5,216 nt of DNA from Paracoccaceae bacterium. Its GTDB lineage: Bacteria; Pseudomonadota; Alphaproteobacteria; Rhodobacterales; Rhodobacteraceae. Below the pieces are notes generated by a model, which was not told where the DNA came from, searched no databases, and saw only the letters and a list, made by a program, of their open reading frames with translations. The number at the start of each line of letters is the position of its first letter. Within the stretch, counting starts at the first letter, position 1. Both the position numbers and the translations under genes were made by a program. Below, one piece after another: positions 1-4,927 of this stretch. The stretch covers positions 1 to 5,216 of the forward strand of contig JALWJU010000224.1 in NCBI GenBank assembly GCA_026997055.1, written 5' to 3'.

Positions 1-113
1 ATCACATGGCGCCCCGGCTCGGCCTCCTTCCACGCGCGCGCGGCGGTGAAATCGAGGTCGTCGTATAGCGCCTCGGCGCGGGCGACGATTTCTTCCGTGG
101 TCTTGTCGGTCAT
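1..113 (-). CDS. bcrC: Benzoyl-CoA reductase subunit C, N-terminal fragment (truncated by window edge)
   Basis: Only the first 37 codons are present; the gene runs off the left edge. The ATG at 113-111 overlaps the dch stop (TGA 112-110) as ATGA, with a GGGAG Shine-Dalgarno at 119-123, five nt upstream. The peptide begins MTDKTTEEIVARAEALYDDL and continues to DFTAARAWKEAEPGRHV. The segment EALYDDLDFTAARAWKEAEPGR resembles, from memory, the N-terminus of BcrC of the class I ATP-dependent benzoyl-CoA reductase (BcrABCD). BcrB and BcrC form the module that holds the substrate and [4Fe-4S] clusters and carries out two-electron ring reduction; BcrA and BcrD are the ATPase/electron-activating module. 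No cysteine ligands are expected in so short a piece and none are seen. The assignment rests on this short match plus the dch-oah-had context. A related 2-hydroxyacyl-CoA dehydratase D-family subunit is the main alternative, but unlikely here. Confidence 0.82.
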   Translation of the reverse strand, partial: MTDKTTEEIVARAEALYDDLDFTAARAWKEAEPGRHV

Positions 114-877
114 CTGTTCTCCCACTTGGCTGGGCGCTTGGCGAGGAAGGCGTTCAGCCCCTCCACCGCGTCGCGGGTTTGCATGAGCTCGGTCAGGTAG
201 ATCCGCTCCACCTCGTCGAGGCGCGGCAGGACGCGGGCGAGGAAAGGCTCGCGCGCCGCCCGCACCGCGAGGCGCAGCGACGAGGTGCTCTTCACCGCCA
301 GGTGCTTTTCCACATAGGCGCGCGCGGCATCCTCCGGCGTATCGGTCAGGTGGTCGATAAGGCCCGCCTCCAGCGCCTCGCCCGCCCCCATGGAGCGGCC
401 CGAGAGCAGCAGATCCTGGGCCAGAGCCTGGCCCATGCGCTCGGGCATGAGCACGCTTGCGGCGGGCGCAAAGACGCCGAGCTTCATCTCCGGCTGGCCC
501 AGCTGCGCATCGGGTGCTGCGAATATCATGTGCCCGGCCATGGCGAGCTCGAGCCCGCCGCCCAGGCACTGGCCGCGCACCGCCACCAGCACCGGCAGCG
601 GAAAGGCCAGCATCATGCGGATCAGCCTGTGCAGGCTCGTGAGCATTCCCTCGCATTGCTCGGGCAGGTGCTCCTCGACCGAAGCGCCGAAGGAGAAGTG
701 CGGCCCCTCGGCAGCCAGCAGCACCGCGGCAAGGGCGCCGTCATGGGCGGCGGCATCGAACGCATGGGTGAGGGCCGCGATCATCTCGGCATCGACGATA
801 TTCGCCTTGGGCCGGTCGAGCGTCAGCCGCAGGAGCCTGCCGTCAAGCTCGGTGGATGTCTTCAGGCAGCCGCTCAC
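110..877 (-). CDS. dch: Cyclohexa-1,5-diene-1-carbonyl-CoA hydratase
   Basis: Crotonase-fold enzyme, 255 aa from the chosen start, close to the family's usual length. It adds water to the dienoyl-CoA made by benzoyl-CoA reductase, giving 6-hydroxycyclohex-1-ene-1-carbonyl-CoA; cytoplasmic. Visible motifs, numbered from GTG 877: the SFGAS segment at 62-66 (first oxyanion-hole region), GQCLGGGLELA around 102-112 (second oxyanion-hole region), and GQPE at 127-130. E110 and E130 are 20 residues apart, matching the two catalytic glutamates of enoyl-CoA hydratase. The next stretch reads LGVFAPAAS instead of the usual glycine-rich PGxGG. The reading frame is open back to an ATG at 922, but GTG 877 is preferred: it overlaps the oah stop as GTGA, has a GGGGGTG ribosome site at 883-889, and gives the normal length. 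The 3' end overlaps bcrC by 4 nt. A generic enoyl-CoA hydratase is the alternative, made unlikely by the context. Confidence 0.9.
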   Translation of the reverse strand: MSGCLKTSTELDGRLLRLTLDRPKANIVDAEMIAALTHAFDAAAHDGALAAVLLAAEGPHFSFGASVEEHLPEQCEGMLTSLHRLIRMMLAFPLPVLVAVRGQCLGGGLELAMAGHMIFAAPDAQLGQPEMKLGVFAPAASVLMPERMGQALAQDLLLSGRSMGAGEALEAGLIDHLTDTPEDAARAYVEKHLAVKSTSSLRLAVRAAREPFLARVLPRLDEVERIYLTELMQTRDAVEGLNAFLAKRPAKWENR

Positions 878-1986
878 TTGCGCACCCCCGGCATGAAGCT
901 GTCGATGAATTCGGGGGTCCACTTCGCCCCTGCCGCAAGCTCCTGGCGCAGCGCCACGAAATCGACCTCGCGCCCCACTTCGCGGTTGCCCTCGTTGAAG
1001 GCGCGGAAGCCCATATTGGCCTCGGTCATCATGTTGTTTGCCAGCCAGGCGCGGGAATTTTCCTTGTTCATGTTCCAGGCATTGAGCTTGGGCTTGCGCA
1101 GTTCCTCGAGCGTCTTGGTGGTGCAGTCCGGGAAGGTGAGCAGCAGCTTGCCGGCAAGCTCTTCCACCTTCGCATCCAGCGCGCTCAGGTCCACCTCGCC
1201 GCGCGCAAGCAGCGCCCTGCCCTCGGCGGCGGCCTCGCCGGTCCTGAATTCGCCGTGCAGGATGCGCCCGTAGGCATCGGTCTTCATCTCGGTCTCGACC
1301 AGCGGATTGGCGACATATTCGCCATCCACCTTCAGCCCCGGCACGATGTCGGTCAGGATGCCCAGCCGCTGCGCCTTGTGCGCCGAAAAGGGCTCGCAGA
1401 GCACGCCCGAGACAAAGGCCTGCTCGCAGCCGATCATCACCGGCAGGAAGTCGGTGGAGCCGCCGATCGGGGCCGAGCCGTGCTTGGGGCCGGCCTGGCC
1501 GAAGCGGGCGAGGTCCTGGGCCACGGAGAAATCGCAGGCCATGCCGATCTCCTGCCCGCCGCCGATGCGCATCCCGTTCACGCGGCAGATCACCGGCTTG
1601 TCGCAGGTGAGGATGGAACTCACCATGTCATTGAAAAGCCGCATGTACTGGCGGTATTCCTGCGGGCGGCCGGCGTAATATTCGGCGTATTCCTTGGTGT
1701 TGCCGCCGGTGCAGAAGGCCTTGTCGCCCACGGCGGTGAAAATAACCGCGTTCACGTCGCGCATGTTGGAGGCAGCGCGAAAGGCGAGGATCACGGCCTT
1801 GACCATATCGGTGGTGTAGGAATTGTACTGGGCCGGATTGTCGAGGATGATCCAGGCATTGTAGAGGTCATCGACCGGGGTGCCGTCGGGCAGGGTCGCA
1901 GGCCGGCGCTCGAAACGCACCTTGTCGGAAATGGTGGCCAGCGTTTCGGGGCTGATCAGGTCATGCTCTTCAAACTGAAAACTCAT
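874..1986 (-). CDS. oah: 6-oxocyclohex-1-ene-1-carbonyl-CoA hydrolase (ring-opening)
   Basis: 370 aa crotonase-superfamily enzyme, close to the length expected of the Thauera-type enzyme. It adds two waters to 6-oxocyclohex-1-ene-1-carbonyl-CoA and cleaves the ring to 3-hydroxypimeloyl-CoA, the first open-chain product of the pathway; cytoplasmic. Visible features: an N-terminal extension of about 40 residues before the crotonase core; CTGGNTKEY at 92-100 (first oxyanion-hole region); GMRIGGGQEIGMACDF at 138-153 with E146 at the first catalytic-glutamate position; and GQAGPKHGS at 163-171, where the second glutamate position is G166. That GPKxGS pattern is shared with the MenB/BadI branch, known for carbon-ring chemistry, rather than with plain hydratases. 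The start at ATG 1986-1984 has AAGGAG at 1993-1998, 6 nt upstream, touching the had stop; the frame stays open further upstream inside had but without support. It lies 11 nt after had and overlaps dch by 4 nt. Confidence 0.93.
   Translation of the reverse strand: MSFQFEEHDLISPETLATISDKVRFERRPATLPDGTPVDDLYNAWIILDNPAQYNSYTTDMVKAVILAFRAASNMRDVNAVIFTAVGDKAFCTGGNTKEYAEYYAGRPQEYRQYMRLFNDMVSSILTCDKPVICRVNGMRIGGGQEIGMACDFSVAQDLARFGQAGPKHGSAPIGGSTDFLPVMIGCEQAFVSGVLCEPFSAHKAQRLGILTDIVPGLKVDGEYVANPLVETEMKTDAYGRILHGEFRTGEAAAEGRALLARGEVDLSALDAKVEELAGKLLLTFPDCTTKTLEELRKPKLNAWNMNKENSRAWLANNMMTEANMGFRAFNEGNREVGREVDFVALRQELAAGAKWTPEFIDSFMPGVRK
883..889 (-). promoter_or_regulatory. Ribosome binding site deciding the dch GTG start
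   Basis: On the minus strand this reads GGGGGTG, one change from GGAGGTG, and ends 5 nt before the GTG at 877-875. It lies inside the last codons of oah. It supports GTG 877 over the in-frame ATG at 922, which would create a 49-nt overlap with oah. Confidence 0.55.
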
Positions 1987-1992
1987 CTCTCT

Positions 1993-1998
1993 CTCCTT
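1993..1998 (-). promoter_or_regulatory. Ribosome binding site of oah
   Basis: AAGGAG on the minus strand, six nt before ATG 1986-1984, followed by a run of AG dinucleotides. Its first base is shared with the had stop codon (TGA 2000-1998), so ribosomes ending had are placed next to the oah start. It fixes the oah start against the longer open frame that extends to 2322. Confidence 0.75.
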
Positions 1999-3056
1999 CA
2001 GGGCACCAGGATCTGGCGCTTGATCGTCTCGCCCGCATGGACGGCGCGAAAGACTTCGTTGATCTCGTCGAGCGGCTTCTGCTCGATGAAGGGCGCGAGC
2101 TTGACCCGGCCCTCTTCGACCAGCGCCAGCGCGCCGGGGTAAAGCTCGGGCGGGCAGCCCCAATTGCCCAGCAGGCGGGCGTGAAAGGCCATGAGGTTCG
2201 ACAGCCTGACCTCCACCTTGTCCATGGTGAAGCCGACCACGCACATGGTGCCGCCATGGGTGAGCAGGCCGAAGGCCGCCTTCTGCCCGGCCGCGGTGCC
2301 GGAGCATTCCATGACGATCCATTCGCGGGTGCTGAGGCCGTTTTCGCGGGCGAAATCGAGGATCGCGCCCTTGAGGCTGCGCGGGTCATGTTCGCGGGCA
2401 TCGAGCGTCAGCGCGGCGCCGTATCGGGCCACGGCGGCAAGCTTGTCCGCCACCACGTCGATGGCCACCACCGTTGCGCCCAGCGCGTGCGCCACCTGCA
2501 CCGCATAGCCGCCGACCCCGCCCACGCCGTTGACGATCACCAGATCGCCCTCGCCCACACCCGCCTGCACAGCGGCCTGCCAGGGCGTGGTAAGCGCATC
2601 TGCCACCACCGAGACATCGGCGAGGCTCAGCCCCTGGGCGGCGAGCTTGTCGGTATCCACCGGGCAGAGCCCGCGCGCCGGCACGCTGATGTGGGAGGCA
2701 AAGCCGCCCTCTATGTCGTTGCCCGGCATCTTCTGCGCCTTGCAGATCGTGCCCTTGCCGCGCTTGCAGGCGTCGCATTCGCCGCAGGGCATGACGGCGG
2801 GGACGATCACGGCACGCCCGATCCAGTCCTCGGCCCCCTCCCCGGCAGTCGTGACCACGCCGGAAATCTCGTGGCCCAGCGTCAGCGGCAGGGCGTGATT
2901 GGTGCGCACGCCGTCGTAGTAGAAGCCCAGATCGGTATGGCAGACGCCGCAGCCCGCCACCTCCACCACCACCTCGCCGGGGCCCGGGGGGGCGGGCTCG
3001 AATTCGACCATCTGCAGGGGCTCTCCCTGCGAAACCATCTGCCAGCGCCGCGCCAT
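1998..3056 (-). CDS. had: 6-hydroxycyclohex-1-ene-1-carbonyl-CoA dehydrogenase, zinc-dependent MDR family
   Basis: 352 aa zinc alcohol dehydrogenase of the medium-chain family. It oxidises 6-hydroxycyclohex-1-ene-1-carbonyl-CoA to the 6-oxo compound, the step between Dch and Oah; cytoplasmic. Catalytic-zinc motifs: CGVCHTD with C39, GHE with H62-E63, and D153 in the ADALTTPW segment as likely third ligand. The structural-zinc lobe is complete: C91, C94, C97 and C105. The Rossmann motif GVGGVG is at 177-182, and an acidic residue after the second strand (D200) predicts NAD+ over NADP+. The start at ATG 3056-3054 has a GGGGGAG ribosome site at 3061-3067, 4 nt upstream. It is the first gene of the minus-strand operon, 11 nt before oah, and is divergent from korA. 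By motifs alone it could be another zinc alcohol dehydrogenase; being directly upstream of oah and dch makes Had the clear choice. Confidence 0.92.
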   Translation of the reverse strand: MARRWQMVSQGEPLQMVEFEPAPPGPGEVVVEVAGCGVCHTDLGFYYDGVRTNHALPLTLGHEISGVVTTAGEGAEDWIGRAVIVPAVMPCGECDACKRGKGTICKAQKMPGNDIEGGFASHISVPARGLCPVDTDKLAAQGLSLADVSVVADALTTPWQAAVQAGVGEGDLVIVNGVGGVGGYAVQVAHALGATVVAIDVVADKLAAVARYGAALTLDAREHDPRSLKGAILDFARENGLSTREWIVMECSGTAAGQKAAFGLLTHGGTMCVVGFTMDKVEVRLSNLMAFHARLLGNWGCPPELYPGALALVEEGRVKLAPFIEQKPLDEINEVFRAVHAGETIKRQILVP

Positions 3057-3091
3057 GATTCTCCCCCGTTTGGGCCCGTTTCCCCGGATTT

Positions 3092-3104
3092 CCCGGCGGC
3101 CGGG
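3092..3104. repeat. Small G/C-rich hairpin in the had leader
   Basis: CCCGG-CGG-CCGGG: a perfect 5-bp stem with a 3-nt loop, about 36 nt upstream of the had start and within its predicted 5' leader. No U-tract follows on the minus strand, so it is not a typical intrinsic terminator. It could form by chance in G/C-rich DNA. Confidence 0.35.
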
Positions 3105-3110
3105 GCCTTG

Positions 3111-3139
3111 TTGACATGCTGCGCGTTCTCAATTACCGT
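3111..3139 (+). promoter_or_regulatory. Candidate sigma70-type promoter for korAB
   Basis: TTGACA (perfect -35) at 3111-3116, a 17-bp spacer, then TACCGT at 3134-3139 as a weak -10 (first, second and last bases match TATAAT). The start of transcription would fall near 3146, leaving a leader of roughly 57 nt before korA. The weak -10 suggests a need for activation or low basal activity. Predicted from sequence only. Confidence 0.4.
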
Positions 3140-3145
3140 AAATTG
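3130..3145. promoter_or_regulatory. Candidate operator: inverted repeat CAATT-N6-AATTG
   Basis: A perfect 5-bp-arm inverted repeat with a 6-nt centre. It covers the predicted korAB -10 (3134-3139) and reaches into the had -10 (3143-3148). Its size and A/T content suit a dimeric winged-helix regulator of MarR or similar type, but the family cannot be named from the site alone. Confidence 0.35.
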
Positions 3146-3171
3146 GTACTCGAATACATGTTTTGGGTCAA
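3143..3171 (-). promoter_or_regulatory. Candidate sigma70-type promoter for had-oah-dch-bcr
   Basis: Read on the minus strand: TTGACC (3171-3166), a 17-bp spacer, then TACCAA (3148-3143) as a weak -10. Transcription would start near 3136, giving a leader of about 80 nt before had. A second TTGAC lies just upstream at 3178-3174. The element lies beside and partly within the korAB promoter region, so the two promoters may compete or be controlled together. Confidence 0.35.
3146..3157. promoter_or_regulatory. Candidate operator: palindrome GTAcTCGAaTAC
   Basis: A 12-bp dyad with 5 of 6 base pairs matched (GTA-n-TCGA-n-TAC). It directly abuts the CAATT-N6-AATTG repeat. It overlaps the expected korAB transcription start and the -10/spacer of the had promoter, so one bound dimer could affect both directions. 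Confidence 0.35.
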
Positions 3172-3189
3172 CCGTCAAATTCACCACGC

Positions 3190-3195
3190 GGGAGG
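3190..3195 (+). promoter_or_regulatory. Ribosome binding site deciding the korA start
   Basis: GGGAGG, ending 7 nt before the ATG at 3203-3205. It selects this start over an in-frame ATG at 3116, which would add 29 residues unlike the family and would place coding sequence across the promoter region. Confidence 0.75.
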
Positions 3196-3202
3196 CAGCC
3201 GG

Positions 3203-4927
3203 ATGGCAGATACGGAAGCAGCGCGCGAAAATGTCTCCTTTGCCGTGGTCGGCACGGGTGGCAAGGGGGCAATCACCGCAGGCGCGATCCTGCTGGAGGC
3301 GGCCGGCAAGAGCGGCTGGCACGGGCTGCTGACCCGCTCGGTCGGCCCGCAGATCCGGGGCGGCGAGGCCGCGGCCCTGGTGCGGCTGGCGACGAAGCCC
3401 GCCTTCACCATGGCGCGCGATTTCAACATCCTCGTCGCGCTCGACTGGAAAAATGCCGACCGCTTCATCTCCGCCATGCCGGTGGCCAGCGGCGGGCTGG
3501 TGATCGCCGACCCGGCTTCCGGCACCCCTCCCCGCGCGGTGCAGGAAGCCGATTGCACCATCGCCGAAGTGCCGATCGCCGCCCTGGCCAAGCAGATCGA
3601 CGGCGGGCGGGAAAACATGGTCGCGGTGGGGCTGGTCGCCCGGCTGGTCGGACTTGAAGAGGAGGCGGTGATGGAGGTGATCGCCGCCAGGCTCGGGCGC
3701 AAGGGGCAGGCGGCGGTGGATTCCGGCCGCGCCTGCCTCGAAGCCGGGATGAAGGCGGCCGAGTCCCTCGCCCCCGTCTTCCCGCTCGCGCCGGCCCCGG
3801 AGCGCGATTCGCCGCGCTGGCTGATCACCGGTAACGAGGCCATGGGGCTCGGCCTCCTGCGCGGAGGCATCCGCTTCGCCGCCGCCTATCCGATCACCCC
3901 GGCGACCGACCTGCTCGAATACCTCGCCCCGGCGCTCTCACGCATCGGCGGGGCGCTCTTGCAGGCCGAAGACGAACTGGCCTCGATCAACATGGCGCTG
4001 GGCGCCTCCTTCGGCGGGCGCCCCTCGGTCACGGCCACTTCCGGACCCGGGCTCGCGCTGATGATGGAAAGCCTCGGGCTCGCGGCAGCCTCGGAAACGC
4101 CGGTGGTTGTGGTGGACGTGATGCGGGTCGGGCCTTCGACCGGGATTGCCACCAAGTCCGAGCAGTCGGATCTCAATATCGCCGTCCATGGCTTCCATGG
4201 CGACGCGCCGCATGTAGTGCTGGCACCGCTGAGCGTGGCCGATTGCCTCTTTGCCGGTCAATGGGCGGTGCACCTGGCCGAAAGCCTGCAAACCCCGGTG
4301 ATCGTGCTTTCGGACCAGTCGATCGGCCAGGCGAGGGTGGTGATCGACAGGCCGGCCGACATGCAGTTCCTCACCCGGCGCAAGGCATTTCGCGCCACGG
4401 GCGAACCCTACCAGCGCTATGCGCTCACCGCGGACGGGGTGTCGCCGATGGCGATCCCCGGCCAGCCCGGCGGCCAGTACACCGCCGACGGCCTGACCCA
4501 TGGCGAAAGCGGCGCGCCTTCTTCGGCGGCCAGGGATCAGAGCGAGCAGATGGCCAAACGCGCGCGCAAGATCGAGCTGTTCGACTTCGGCGACCATTGG
4601 GGAGAGACCGAGGGGCCGGAAGAGGCGGAAACGGTGATCCTCACCTGGGGCTCGATGGCCGGAGCCGCGCGCGAGGCATTGGGCGACGATACCCGCCTTG
4701 TCGCCCTGCGTCTGATCTCGCCCCTGCCGGTCGGCCAGATCCAGGCAGCCCTGAAAGGGGCGAAACGGGTGCTGGTGGTCGAGCAGAACGCCTCGGGTCA
4801 GCTCTACCGCCATATCCGCGCCCATATGGACCTGCCCGGCGAGGTCCGCCAGCTGAACCGCGAAGGCCCCGACCTGATCGGGCCGGAAGAGATAGCCGCC
4901 ACCCTGCGCGATTGGAGCCCAGCATGA
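3203..4927 (+). CDS. korA: 2-oxoglutarate:ferredoxin oxidoreductase, fused gamma-alpha subunit
   Basis: 574 aa subunit that with KorB converts 2-oxoglutarate and CoA to succinyl-CoA and CO2, passing electrons to ferredoxin; cytoplasmic. In Thauera aromatica this enzyme is known to supply reduced ferredoxin to benzoyl-CoA reductase. The gamma domain covers about 1-195, with GTGGKG at 17-22 and SVGPQIRGGEA at 46-56. The alpha domain begins near 205, with RWLITGNEAMGLG and the family signature YPITP at 229-233, followed by the TPP-contact region EDELAS at 256-261, ATSGPG at 278-283, and GPSTGIATKSEQSDL at 310-324. The C-terminal part carries YTADGLTHGE, VILTWGSM at 478-485, and VLVVEQNASGQL at 523-534. 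There is no ferredoxin-like cysteine cluster, as expected for the two-subunit type. It overlaps korB as ATGA. Other 2-oxoacid substrates cannot be excluded by motifs; 2-oxoglutarate is inferred from the adjoining bcr genes. Confidence 0.9.
   Translation: MADTEAARENVSFAVVGTGGKGAITAGAILLEAAGKSGWHGLLTRSVGPQIRGGEAAALVRLATKPAFTMARDFNILVALDWKNADRFISAMPVASGGLVIADPASGTPPRAVQEADCTIAEVPIAALAKQIDGGRENMVAVGLVARLVGLEEEAVMEVIAARLGRKGQAAVDSGRACLEAGMKAAESLAPVFPLAPAPERDSPRWLITGNEAMGLGLLRGGIRFAAAYPITPATDLLEYLAPALSRIGGALLQAEDELASINMALGASFGGRPSVTATSGPGLALMMESLGLAAASETPVVVVDVMRVGPSTGIATKSEQSDLNIAVHGFHGDAPHVVLAPLSVADCLFAGQWAVHLAESLQTPVIVLSDQSIGQARVVIDRPADMQFLTRRKAFRATGEPYQRYALTADGVSPMAIPGQPGGQYTADGLTHGESGAPSSAARDQSEQMAKRARKIELFDFGDHWGETEGPEEAETVILTWGSMAGAAREALGDDTRLVALRLISPLPVGQIQAALKGAKRVLVVEQNASGQLYRHIRAHMDLPGEVRQLNREGPDLIGPEEIAATLRDWSPA

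Larger units (their letters stand above)
3057..3202. promoter_or_regulatory. Divergent had / korA intergenic control region
   Basis: A 146-bp spacer between divergent start codons, the only non-coding DNA in the window. The part next to had (3061-3110) is G/C-rich and would be the had leader. The middle (about 3127-3180) is A/T-rich, unlike everything around it, and holds the promoter and dyad candidates listed separately. The last part carries the korA ribosome site. Control of both operons from here, probably in response to an aromatic CoA thioester and/or oxygen, is inference; no regulator gene is present in the window. Confidence 0.7.

Noticed and set aside
179..1273. Long open frame on the plus strand opposite dch and oah
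   Set aside because: Antisense shadow of G+C-rich coding DNA: arginine-, histidine- and alanine-rich, with no recognisable domain. The minus-strand genes have clear family motifs throughout.
1987..1997. TC/AG dinucleotide run between had and oah as a repeat element
   Set aside because: It is only a short AGAGAG spacer after the AAGGAG ribosome site, too short to be called a functional repeat.
856..2142. 428-codon plus-strand open frame opposite oah
   Set aside because: Composition (histidine-, glycine-, alanine-rich) is typical of an antisense frame, it has no family motif, and it crosses the oah-had junction.
3092..3110. Hairpin read as an intrinsic terminator
   Set aside because: It lies upstream of had in a divergent promoter region. 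The minus strand has no U-tract after the stem, and the plus strand has only a short mixed CTTGTTG.
3111..3180. FNR/AadR-type box (TTGAT-N4-ATCAA) or BzdR-type TGCA repeats
   Set aside because: I scanned the intergenic region on both strands. The nearest pattern is TTG-GGT-CAA at 3163-3171, which lacks the correct half-sites and spacing, and no TGCA occurs.
3116..3202. Possible 29-residue N-terminal extension of KorA from ATG 3116
   Set aside because: The extension overlaps the -35/-10 candidates, lacks a ribosome site and is unlike the family. ATG 3203 has GGGAGG at good spacing.
2037..3332. 431-codon plus-strand open frame opposite had, running through the intergenic region into korA
   Set aside because: It crosses the promoter region and overlaps korA in another frame; no domain is recognisable.
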